Assembly: GCA_937897365.1 (NCBI GenBank) | Contig: CALCOP010000033.1 | Coordinates: 1-21,720, forward strand | Length of the DNA stretch: 21,720 bases | DNA from: an uncultured euryarchaeote | Lineage (GTDB): Archaea > Thermoplasmatota > Poseidoniia > Poseidoniales > Poseidoniaceae | Direction of reading: 5' to 3' | In this document: one piece after another, positions 1 to 7,348 of the stretch | Position numbering within the stretch: position 1 is the stretch's first letter | How the letters are laid out: every line of letters starts with the position of its first letter | Notes under the pieces: model-generated | The model's database searches: none | What the model was told of the DNA's origin: nothing | The model's input: the letters and a program-made list of their open reading frames with translations, nothing else | Translations under genes and position numbers: made by a program

Positions 1-755
1 TGGCTGGTTATGATACCCGTAACACAATGGTTTTCTGCCTATGGTCTGGTGAAGAAGGTGGTAAGAGAGGAAGTGATTTTTGGACCGATTACTGGGTAAA
101 GGAAGACAATCCTAATGTCGAGGTTACCAATTATGTTAACCTCGATATGGCTGGCGTTAACTGGCCTGGTGGCGGTGGTGCTCCGTGTGGTAATGGCCAT
201 GGTGGCGGAGCTGCTGGATGCGATCCTGAACCAGAAATCGACCCTGATGGTTATCCTAAAGATTCTGAAGTCTGGCCAATGAGAGTGTATATTGGCCCAA
301 GCTTAGACCACGATGTTATGAATCAGCCAGGTATGGTTGGACTTGCAATGTGGATTGGTTCTGATGCTATTGGTGTCGAAGAGCAAATGGCTCCACTGCT
401 TGGTGAAGGGTATGATGCTGCCACTTGGAAAGTCGATGATTGGATGGCGAAAGACCGTCCTGAAATCATCGTCTATGAAGACACGACTGCACGTTCTGAC
501 CACGCCACCTTCCAGGATAATTTGGGGACTGTAACAATGGGCTTCGGCGGCCTAGTCGACGGGTATTGGTGCTATCACCAAACGTGTGATACTGTCGATG
601 AAATGATAGATTGGATGGACACGACTGGTAAGGATTACGGAGATGAGCAATCTGGAACCAGTAACCTTGTTGACGCCCTTGATACCATTACTTGGTGGGC
701 CACTTACTCATTCTTCCACCTTGATGAAACACCTGTTCGTAACGCCTACTTATGA
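1..755 (+). CDS. M28-family zinc metallopeptidase, C-terminal part (5' end outside window)
   Basis: The reading frame is open from base 3, so the start lies upstream; the ATG at 27 is internal. M28 enzymes are two-zinc aminopeptidases or carboxypeptidases, often secreted. Visible family landmarks are SGEEGG (45-62), where the Glu pair supplies the general base and a zinc ligand, NLDMAG (138-155) with a zinc-ligand Asp, and SDHATF (495-512) with the last zinc-ligand His. The first His and bridging Asp would lie in the missing upstream part. An unusual Gly-rich insertion with two Cys follows NLDMAG (about 162-222). The protein ends soon after the fold, with no C-terminal anchor or repeat. The gene converges on the repeat-protein gene, with 23 bases between stop codons. 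The family call is firm; the substrate is unknown, and export is assumed from the family because the N-terminus is not visible. Confidence 0.88.
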   Translation, partial: AGYDTRNTMVFCLWSGEEGGKRGSDFWTDYWVKEDNPNVEVTNYVNLDMAGVNWPGGGGAPCGNGHGGGAAGCDPEPEIDPDGYPKDSEVWPMRVYIGPSLDHDVMNQPGMVGLAMWIGSDAIGVEEQMAPLLGEGYDAATWKVDDWMAKDRPEIIVYEDTTARSDHATFQDNLGTVTMGFGGLVDGYWCYHQTCDTVDEMIDWMDTTGKDYGDEQSGTSNLVDALDTITWWATYSFFHLDETPVRNAYL

Positions 756-778
756 TTCAACGATGTCTGAAATATTTG

Positions 779-3697
779 TTACACTTGTTTATTTTTCATT
801 CTTCGGATGAAGAAAATCATCGCAACGAGGAAGACAAGCAAAATAATCCAAAGAGAATTTGTTTCCTCGTCTTGATTTGGCGTCATATCAGTATTACTCG
901 GTTCTACTGGGCAAGAACAGTCAGAAGGGTCTCTTTCTGAACCGTTCCAACACAGATCCTCAGAACATGGTTCGAATTGGAAATATTCACAACTACCATC
1001 ACTATCTGTCGCATTCTGTGCGAAATTATTCGCAGATGGGTCAGTGCAACCCGCGATTTCATCGACGTCAAGAACACCATCGTCATCCAGGTCATAATCA
1101 CAACTGTCGTCGTCATCCGTTGCATTCTCTGCATAATTATTCGCAGATGAGTCAGTACAACCTGTGATTTCATCGGCATCAAGAACGCCATCATCATCGA
1201 GGTCGTAATCGCAAGAACCATCTTCATCGGTTGCTAAAGAATCGTAATTATTTGCTAAAGAGTCTGAACACCCGTTGATCTCATCACCGTCGAGAACGCC
1301 ATCGTTATCCAAATCATAGTCGCAGCCATCGTTATCGTCCGTCGAATTCGGAGTAAAATTATTTGCAGAAGGGTCGGTACAACCTGCTATCTCATCGACG
1401 TCAAGAACACCATCGTCGTCCAGGTCATAATCACAACTGTCGTCGTCATCCGTTGCATTCTCTGCAAAATTGTTTGCAGATGAGTCGGTACAACCTGCTA
1501 TCTCATCAGCGTCAAGAACGCCATCGTCGTCCAGATCATAATCACAGCTACCGTCGTCATCGGTCGCTAAAGATTCGTGATTATTGGCTGCAGAGTCCGT
1601 ACATCCACTGACTTCGTCAGAATCGGGGATTCCGTCGTCATCCAAATCATAATCACAACTGTGATCGTTAACGCCTGCGTTACTGTCAAAATTGTTCGCT
1701 GTTTGATTTGTACACCCTAAGTTGGGAGGAGTCATCGATTGCCAAATACGGGTCGCACCTGCGGTCCACGGATTGAGGTCTGCTGCATCATAAGCACCGG
1801 CATCTAAATTGTCCAATTGAGAGTTAGCAATTGGTCGAAAATCAAAATTCGTCGGGTCAACTAACATGGATTCAACGGTTCCATTCATCTGCTCATAACC
1901 GTTGTAATTACTGATATATGTTCCTGGAACAGGATTTGATGCATATGAATTTGAACGATGTGCTGCAAGAGAATCCGCTGCATTATTCGCTGTAGTTGAG
2001 TTTTCGTTTCCAGCCCCATTTTCGAACAGTACGATGATTTGATTTTTCGTCATTCCGCTGTTGTTTCCAAAAACTGTATTATTGTGGGTGGAATGATAAT
2101 TTCCTTTCACCATTATTCCTGTCTTTATATCCCACAAAACATTGTGATGTACAGTTGCATTATTGCCGGTATTCGTCCCACCTGCAGGTCCATCCATCCG
2201 GATGCCGTACTTTGCGGTGTTGTAAATCCAATTATACGCAACTTCAGCGCCAGCCTGTTCTGCCATCATCATTTGCATCACAGCGCCATCACTTTGGATT
2301 AAACCGGTGTGAGAAATTTTATTGTGAAATAATTTGGGTGAATCTCCTATACTAATTGTAGCAGAAGCTCCGGTTCGGTGGACTGAATTATTCGAAAATG
2401 TGTTTTCGCTTCCTCCGTCAAATACCGTCACCATTAATCCAGGTAAATCTGAAGAAGACCAATCTATGAATTCGAAATTCGTATTGTTTATCGTATTGTG
2501 ATGAGATTGAAGAGCGGCTCCATGGAATTCGATAGCTGAACCATCGGTATGCGCAAATGAGGAATTATCAATGAGACAGTTTGAACACCGATCCATTCGA
2601 GATACCCAGCGATCTTCAACATCCTCACCAGAAATTCCCAAACCCCTTTTTGAAGTACTGGGATACATTAAATCTGAATCTAAAATAGCGCACCCATCAC
2701 ACTGAAGTGTTCGAAACGTAGTAGCAAAAAATTCCAAGCCTTGAAGTGTGACATTGTCGCTGTTGGTTATATTGAAAGCAAACGCCTGAGTCTTTACTCG
2801 AACATCAAGTTGATTTGGATTTGCTCCAACTGGGAAAAGCATGTGCATTTCATGTGAGTTGGAATCAATCCACCACTCTCCTTCAACATCGATAAGTTCC
2901 CTTTTTCCTTCAAGAAAATAATGATGGTGTTTATTCTTCCAAGACGGGACTGTATCATAATAGAATGTGGAATTGGCTGAATCAAAATCCAACACAGTTC
3001 GGCTAAATGTTCGGAAAGAGCCCACATTCAAGATTGCAATTGCACCCACTGGATCTATGCCACTTGATGACAAATTATTGCTCGCACCGATTGTACCGCC
3101 TGCGTCTTCTAATTCACCGTTGGAATACGACCCCCCATTACCAATCGTTCCATGAGCCCAGTGATTTGTTTGATCGAGGACTGTGTAATCACTGAAATTA
3201 GCATTTGGCCACCTTGCCGGAATTTGTTCTTCATAGTCGATGAACACCTGCCAAGCATCGATTCCAAGATTTGTCTTGTGAATGCCATCACCAGAAAGTT
3301 CCCAAAACCCTCCTAAATCATGAACAACACGCTGTGTTCCATCGAAAACGACTCGCTCACCTTGAGCTGCTTTTATTGTAAGGTTTTGAAATCCATCAAT
3401 GTCCACCTGTTCATGATATACTCCTTCATGAACGATTATTTCAGCCCCATCGCCTGAGTGAAAAATCGCCTTGATAACTGATTCAAACGGGCATTCTTCA
3501 GTGCCAGGATTAGAATCATTTCCCAGTAGATTATCAACATGAAATGGTGTATTCGGGGTATGGGTTTGATTTGAACAGTCAGAAACCGATGACTTCCAAT
3601 GAAGTGGCTCACTGGTTAATGCAAAATTCTCATTCAATACGTTTGTCATGGAGGAAAGGCAAAGAATGAAAACCAAAATGAGCGATAGCCTACGCAT
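779..3697 (-). CDS. secreted, membrane-anchored parallel beta-helix protein with seven TSP3-like calcium-type repeats
   Basis: This 972-residue protein has an N-terminal signal peptide (residues 1 to about 23, MRRLSLILVFILCL...). A 'HVDNLLGNDSNPGT' segment at about 53-66 is typical of the start of extracellular right-handed beta-helix proteins (DUF1565-like). Residues about 60-650 are rich in Asn/Ser/Gly with recurring N-x-[ST] and short strand motifs, as in pectate-lyase-like or NosD-like helices. Residues 661-905 are seven tandem repeats of 37 residues with 'DLDDDGVLDxDE' loops resembling thrombospondin type 3 calcium sites. A short Cys-containing stretch (about 906-930) follows, then a membrane segment (948-964) and a basic tail. 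The layout implies a large domain held outside the cell on a stalk. The ligand or any catalytic activity is unknown; glycan binding or cleavage is possible. The next gene upstream on this strand is the M50 protease, 82 bases away. Confidence 0.85.
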   Translation of the reverse strand: MRRLSLILVFILCLSSMTNVLNENFALTSEPLHWKSSVSDCSNQTHTPNTPFHVDNLLGNDSNPGTEECPFESVIKAIFHSGDGAEIIVHEGVYHEQVDIDGFQNLTIKAAQGERVVFDGTQRVVHDLGGFWELSGDGIHKTNLGIDAWQVFIDYEEQIPARWPNANFSDYTVLDQTNHWAHGTIGNGGSYSNGELEDAGGTIGASNNLSSSGIDPVGAIAILNVGSFRTFSRTVLDFDSANSTFYYDTVPSWKNKHHHYFLEGKRELIDVEGEWWIDSNSHEMHMLFPVGANPNQLDVRVKTQAFAFNITNSDNVTLQGLEFFATTFRTLQCDGCAILDSDLMYPSTSKRGLGISGEDVEDRWVSRMDRCSNCLIDNSSFAHTDGSAIEFHGAALQSHHNTINNTNFEFIDWSSSDLPGLMVTVFDGGSENTFSNNSVHRTGASATISIGDSPKLFHNKISHTGLIQSDGAVMQMMMAEQAGAEVAYNWIYNTAKYGIRMDGPAGGTNTGNNATVHHNVLWDIKTGIMVKGNYHSTHNNTVFGNNSGMTKNQIIVLFENGAGNENSTTANNAADSLAAHRSNSYASNPVPGTYISNYNGYEQMNGTVESMLVDPTNFDFRPIANSQLDNLDAGAYDAADLNPWTAGATRIWQSMTPPNLGCTNQTANNFDSNAGVNDHSCDYDLDDDGIPDSDEVSGCTDSAANNHESLATDDDGSCDYDLDDDGVLDADEIAGCTDSSANNFAENATDDDDSCDYDLDDDGVLDVDEIAGCTDPSANNFTPNSTDDNDGCDYDLDNDGVLDGDEINGCSDSLANNYDSLATDEDGSCDYDLDDDGVLDADEITGCTDSSANNYAENATDDDDSCDYDLDDDGVLDVDEIAGCTDPSANNFAQNATDSDGSCEYFQFEPCSEDLCWNGSERDPSDCSCPVEPSNTDMTPNQDEETNSLWIILLVFLVAMIFFIRRMKNKQV
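786..803 (+). terminator. possible T-rich terminator of the M28 peptidase gene
   Basis: A T-rich stretch begins about 30 bases after the peptidase stop codon and has no strong hairpin. Archaeal transcription commonly ends at such U-rich tracts. It lies within the 3' end of the convergent repeat-protein gene, so base composition of that gene could also explain it. Confidence 0.25.
983..1717 (-). repeat. tandem 111-bp coding repeats (six full plus one partial), with a 333-bp higher-order period
   Basis: Six complete 37-codon units and a 23-codon partial unit run without a break. Each unit starts GCTD-x-x-ANN and ends DLDDDGVLDxDEI, with two conserved Cys and a dense Asp cluster typical of calcium sites. 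Units 2/5, 3/6 and 4/7 resemble each other more than their neighbours: units 3 and 6 differ by one residue (F/Y). The matching DNA 'atcgacgtcaagaacaccat' occurs at 1061 and again at 1394, exactly 333 bases apart. This points to a past duplication of a three-unit block. Confidence 0.92.
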
Positions 3698-3779
3698 ACA
3701 ACAACGAACAAACCTTAGCGGTTAGTCATTCTTCCAATTATCAAAGGTTATTAATTGAAAATCAAGGAAGAAAATGATA

Positions 3780-4712
3780 TCAGAAAAAGTTTGCAATTGC
3801 TTCAAGGACAGCTGCTGGAGACCAGAAACCAAGAATGATTGAGAGGAAAAGTATTGCAAAAACAGAAATGGTAACATAAAATGCGTTTTCATCCCAATCT
3901 TTGACTTTATTACCATCTAAAGGCCCAAATGGAAGCATGTTGAAAAGCCCGAGAAACAGATTCGCATAAACCCAAAAAACACCAGCATCAACAAGCATTT
4001 GTCCCCAATTCAATTGTGACCCAACAAGATAGGCTGCTTCACTGTCTGCGACATCAAATGCACCGGTAAGGCCGAGAATAACACCCCATAATGGAATTCC
4101 AATAAGGAATAACCCAAAATTAACCAGCGGACCTGCAATAGCAATATGGCCGTTTTGACGCCGAGTAACGAGGCCTGCTACCATAACAGCACCTGGGGCC
4201 ATGAATAAAATGCCAATGAAAAAAGAGATGAAAATACCAAACCTCAAACCACTTGGATCAGCACGAAACTCAGCCCAGCAGCCATTCTTTTTAGCGACGA
4301 TTTTGTGGCCTATCTCATGCAAGAGAAAAGCAGGACCAACCGCTAAGAGAAGAACTGGCATAGAAAGAAAGAATTGTACGAACCATGCATCCAGTCCTGA
4401 TGATTCAATACCCCAAATACCGCCTACTGCCATAAAACCCAGAGCAACAGTGAATGCTGCAGTTGCAAGACGGAGATGTTTCTTCTCTTCAGAACTGAAA
4501 TGCCAAATCTTTCCCGTGTGCATTTGTGCAGGTTTTTGTTGAGCAATTCCCATCATCTGTGCGAAAAGGGGATTCATTCGGACATTTGCACCTGTATCAA
4601 AATGAATTGTACCATCTGAGGTTTGGCGAGCATGGACTCGGTGAACACGTGATTTATGAGTTCGGAAAGGGTCATTATCCAAAATGTCAGCCCTTGGGTC
4701 CCTCCCTGCCAT
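3780..4712 (-). CDS. M50 (site-2-protease-like) intramembrane zinc metalloprotease
   Basis: The 310-residue product carries both M50 signatures: HEIGH at 132-136 (two zinc-ligand His and the catalytic Glu) and NMLPFGPLDG at 258-267, where Asp266 is the third zinc ligand. A central HIAIAGPLVN segment (189-198) matches the conserved Gly-Pro-x-x-Asn element of the family. About six hydrophobic stretches surround these, so the active site should lie in the membrane. The first 75 residues are soluble, polar and His/Arg-rich, with no recognised domain. No PDZ or CBS domain is visible, which suggests a minimal archaeal form. Such proteases cut membrane-bound regulators or remnant signal peptides; the substrate here is unknown. 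A divergently read putative DNA-binding protein starts close by and is a natural candidate partner, though nothing in the sequence proves it. Confidence 0.9.
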   Translation of the reverse strand: MAGRDPRADILDNDPFRTHKSRVHRVHARQTSDGTIHFDTGANVRMNPLFAQMMGIAQQKPAQMHTGKIWHFSSEEKKHLRLATAAFTVALGFMAVGGIWGIESSGLDAWFVQFFLSMPVLLLAVGPAFLLHEIGHKIVAKKNGCWAEFRADPSGLRFGIFISFFIGILFMAPGAVMVAGLVTRRQNGHIAIAGPLVNFGLFLIGIPLWGVILGLTGAFDVADSEAAYLVGSQLNWGQMLVDAGVFWVYANLFLGLFNMLPFGPLDGNKVKDWDENAFYVTISVFAILFLSIILGFWSPAAVLEAIANFF

Positions 4713-4810
4713 GATTGATGTTTATTGTGATTGGATTTGAAGTCTCGTATGCAAGGTTTCTTTTCATACAGGTGAGAGGAAGGGGTGAGCAGTTCGCAAG
4801 GGGTGTAGAA

Positions 4811-5314
4811 GTGGGAGAAAATTCTTCAGACAATGAAACTGATGTTTTATTCTTGTTTGATGTCGGTTTTTCGGCTGAAAAGATTGCTTTGTCGAAGAAT
4901 ATCTCAGTTGAGCTCGTTGAAAAAATAATATCGCAGAGAGGTAGTCAGGTTCGTGAAAAGAAGCAAACAAACCTCATCCGAGATGTGGCGAATCAAAACC
5001 CATGGAAAGACGGGATCCCTGAACACGAAGTGGTTATGGGTGTGGTTCGCTCGATAGAAACAGATAATATCGATTTAGAAAGTTATGGCGCTCGAACGAT
5101 ACCTTCGAAAGCAATCAAGCGAACTGATCGTAGTGAGAGGAGAGGGGAGGACCTTGCGTTGGCTGACCGTGTGGAAGCTGCTGCCCAGGCAGGTAGAGAC
5201 AAGGTTGTAGAGGAAGAAGTCTTTGAAGAGTTGCAGAAAAAACGCAGTGAATGGACTGAGGTCTTAGCAGAGGTTGATGAGTTGCTCAAAGAATCTGAAA
5301 ATATTGAAGATTAG
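4811..5314 (+). CDS. small protein with putative helix-turn-helix and C-terminal coiled coil, function unknown
   Basis: I do not recognise a named family. From the GTG at 4811 the product has 167 residues. Near its start, a stretch around 'GFSAEKIALSKNISVELVEK' has the spacing and hydrophobic pattern of a helix-turn-helix. The middle is polar, and the last 60 or so residues are rich in Glu, Ala, Leu and Lys and look like a coiled coil. The frame is open further upstream to an ATG at 4715, but that would leave two bases between it and the start of the divergent M50 gene, with no room for promoters. The GTG at 4811 has 'aaggggtg' five bases upstream, an imperfect ribosome-binding site; GTG at 4772 is another option. 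A transcription factor or anti-sigma-like regulator paired with the M50 protease is conceivable but unproven. Confidence 0.6.
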   Translation: MGENSSDNETDVLFLFDVGFSAEKIALSKNISVELVEKIISQRGSQVREKKQTNLIRDVANQNPWKDGIPEHEVVMGVVRSIETDNIDLESYGARTIPSKAIKRTDRSERRGEDLALADRVEAAAQAGRDKVVEEEVFEELQKKRSEWTEVLAEVDELLKESENIED

Positions 5315-5389
5315 ATAAGTATTTTACAGAATTGAATTAAAACATTTAACTATTGAAATATGTTTACTTGTTATGGTGTGGAATTACAG

Positions 5390-6154
5390 TCAAATTGTTT
5401 CACTGATTGATGTTGGGGTAACTTGGGGAATTTGAAGTTCGTAAGTGATTCTTTGTGTGCCTTTTCCTTTAGATTTCTTACCAATAATTTGAATGTGCCC
5501 TATCTCTGAAAGTTCCCTTACGTGGGTCCCAGCACAGGGGCATAAGTCGATGTTGTCGCCAATTTTCACGACACGAAGGTCTCGTACAGAAGCGGGGAGG
5601 AGGTTCATATTTGTTCGATCAGGGGGCATAACTGCATTGACTTCGTCGCGAGTCATGGTTGAATCCGTGACCTTGTGATTTTCATCGATGAGTTTGTTTA
5701 CTGTTTCTGGTATTTGAAGAAGCATTTCATCAGTTAATGATATCGGATTAAAATCAATTCTTGAACGATCGTGATGAATTTGGTTGCCAACAGTTCTTGC
5801 TCCGTTAAATGACTCATACACAACGCCAGAAACGATATGTTGTGCGGTATGCATTCGCATATGAGCATGGCGTCTCTCCCAATCAACGCTACCCTTTACT
5901 TCATCACCAACTTCTAATTGGTGATCTCCATCTAAACTGTGAAGGATTGTTCCTCGGCCTCGAACTTCATGTACAGTCACTGCACCATTTGGTCCATCAA
6001 GTGTCCCAGTATCCCAATTCTGACCGCCACCAAGGGGGTAAAACAAAGTGCGGTCAAGTGCAACTTTTTCACCTTCAACAGAGATAACTGTTGCATTGAA
6101 ATTTGTATAATACCCTGCTTCGATGCTTTGGAGATACAATTGCTCAGTAGCCAT
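5390..6154 (-). CDS. alaX: alanyl-tRNA editing protein AlaX (AlaX-M type)
   Basis: AlaX is a free-standing editing domain that hydrolyses mischarged tRNA-Ala (Ser-tRNA-Ala, and in some types Gly-tRNA-Ala) in the cytoplasm. The 254-residue product contains FYPLGGGQ at 38-45, the Gly-rich motif of the M-type, then HTAQH at 102-106 and CAGTH at 207-211, which together give the four zinc ligands His102, His106, Cys207 and His211. Its length fits AlaX-M (around 240) rather than the short AlaX-S. It is the last gene of the minus-strand run, 32 bases after the desaturase stop; a short CCTC/GAGG inverted repeat sits in that gap. Its placement with lipid genes has no evident functional logic and may be incidental. 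Confidence 0.93.
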   Translation of the reverse strand: MATEQLYLQSIEAGYYTNFNATVISVEGEKVALDRTLFYPLGGGQNWDTGTLDGPNGAVTVHEVRGRGTILHSLDGDHQLEVGDEVKGSVDWERRHAHMRMHTAQHIVSGVVYESFNGARTVGNQIHHDRSRIDFNPISLTDEMLLQIPETVNKLIDENHKVTDSTMTRDEVNAVMPPDRTNMNLLPASVRDLRVVKIGDNIDLCPCAGTHVRELSEIGHIQIIGKKSKGKGTQRITYELQIPQVTPTSISETI

Positions 6155-6186
6155 GGTTAGGCTAAATCGTCCCTCTTCAAGAGGTT

Positions 6187-7263
6187 TTACGCACTTGTGA
6201 TTTCTGCTTCCAACGGATCGATGAGTTCTCCATCAGCGCTGAGTACAAGTGAAGGGGTTTTCCAAGCATGGTGGAGAGAGACTGTAGCCTCCCAAAGAGC
6301 TTGGAAAAATCCGAGTTCTTGATAGTGCCAACCGCGTTCCTCGGCATACTCTTTCACGAGGGGGGCGGCTTTTGGTAAATTGAAATGAGAGAGAGTTGGT
6401 AGTAAATGGTGTTCAATTTGATAATCAAGTCCAACGAAAAAGAAGGAACCAATAGGCCCGAATTTTATTCGTCGAGCGGTTTCAATTTGAAGTCGCCAAT
6501 TTTGATCGTATTCAGTAATGATTGGCCTTCCGGCATGGCCAACAATGAAAATCGCTGTCAAGCACGTTCCCACAAGACCCCAAAGAAGAACGTAGAAGCC
6601 AACTGTTACTTGCCAGGATATTCCCAGAAGGATCGGTAACACAAGCCAAAGAGAAAAGTGAGCGAGAATGAGTGCGGTATCGAGCATCCAAATCTTGGTA
6701 AATCGCTTATTCTTTTTTGATTTGAAGGGTTTTGTTGCAATATATTTCAAACCATCAAATCGCATGAGGTGACCGACAAGAAGTGAAATCGGCCAGAATG
6801 TCCAACCTTGGAGGTGTCTCTGAAAGAAGCGTCGAATTGGGCCGCTCGTATTGTATTCTTCTTGACTGAAAGTGAACGGCCAAGAATGGATATCTGGATC
6901 GACGTGGACGACATTTGGATTGCCGTGATGTTTGATATTGTGCTTGTCTCGCCAATATTCCATTGAAAGGCCTGCAAAGAGTGGGAATACAATTGCGGCC
7001 ATCGAGAGGTTTCCGGCTTTTGAGCGACAAGCGGAAGAGTGGACACCTTCATGTCCAGTCATAGCAAGTGTAGTCGAGAAGAGTGCAGTGATTGGTATCA
7101 ACATCAGTCCAAACTTCAATGGAAGATAGATGTGTGCGCTATACAGCGCGAAAACGATGACGAAAAGAATGATGACTTTGGTCCAAGACTTGCTTGTGGG
7201 TCTGTCGAGAAGGTTTGCCTCTTTGAGTTGTTTACGTAGACTTGCGAGTGGATGGCCGGCCAT
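6187..7263 (-). CDS. membrane fatty-acid desaturase-family protein (three His boxes, front-end type)
   Basis: The 358-residue product shows all three iron-binding His clusters of membrane desaturases: HEGVH (71-75), HNIKHH (108-113) and QIEHH (282-286), plus a His in GHAGRP (243). The Q-x-x-H-H third box followed by 'LLPTLSHFNLPK' is typical of front-end (delta-5/6/8-type) and sphingolipid desaturases, where Gln replaces the first His. Hydrophobic pairs at about 30-65 and 190-245 fit the usual four membrane helices. There is no fused cytochrome b5 domain, so an outside electron donor is needed. A ferredoxin gene lies two genes upstream in the same direction. Archaeal membranes are built from isoprenoids, so the substrate is an open question: hydroxylation or desaturation of isoprenoid or carotenoid-like chains, or genuine fatty acids, are possible. 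Confidence 0.87.
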   Translation of the reverse strand: MAGHPLASLRKQLKEANLLDRPTSKSWTKVIILFVIVFALYSAHIYLPLKFGLMLIPITALFSTTLAMTGHEGVHSSACRSKAGNLSMAAIVFPLFAGLSMEYWRDKHNIKHHGNPNVVHVDPDIHSWPFTFSQEEYNTSGPIRRFFQRHLQGWTFWPISLLVGHLMRFDGLKYIATKPFKSKKNKRFTKIWMLDTALILAHFSLWLVLPILLGISWQVTVGFYVLLWGLVGTCLTAIFIVGHAGRPIITEYDQNWRLQIETARRIKFGPIGSFFFVGLDYQIEHHLLPTLSHFNLPKAAPLVKEYAEERGWHYQELGFFQALWEATVSLHHAWKTPSLVLSADGELIDPLEAEITSA

Positions 7264-7348
7264 GTTTTACCCCCTGAAGATGTGCTCTTCGACCAAAGGG
7301 CGTCGGTGGGGGGTTTTAAGGTGGTGTGTTTTGCGACACCGGTTTTGT
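7264..7348 (-). promoter_or_regulatory. possible promoter and ribosome-binding site of the desaturase gene
   Basis: Read on the minus strand, the 85-base gap contains 'CTTAAAAC' about 50 bases before the start codon, which could be an archaeal TATA box. 'AGGGGGT' lies five bases before the ATG and could pair with the 16S rRNA tail. A GGTGT/ACACC inverted repeat with an 8-base loop (7323-7340) lies just after the flavoprotein stop and could be a weak terminator. All three are by eye. Confidence 0.3.

Noticed and set aside
904..1611. Open frames on both strands inside the repeat region (His/Arg-rich on plus, Met/Thr-rich on minus)
   Set aside because: Their biased composition comes from reading the repeat DNA in the wrong frames; the 972-residue frame explains the region.
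983..1717. Regular repeats that could suggest a CRISPR array
   Set aside because: The units are 111 bases long, contiguous, in frame and encode a conserved Asp/Cys pattern, with no unique spacers between short identical repeats.
6172..6184. Inverted repeat cctctt/aagagg between the desaturase and alaX
   Set aside because: The stem is short and there is no T-run after it on the transcribed strand; too weak to call a terminator.
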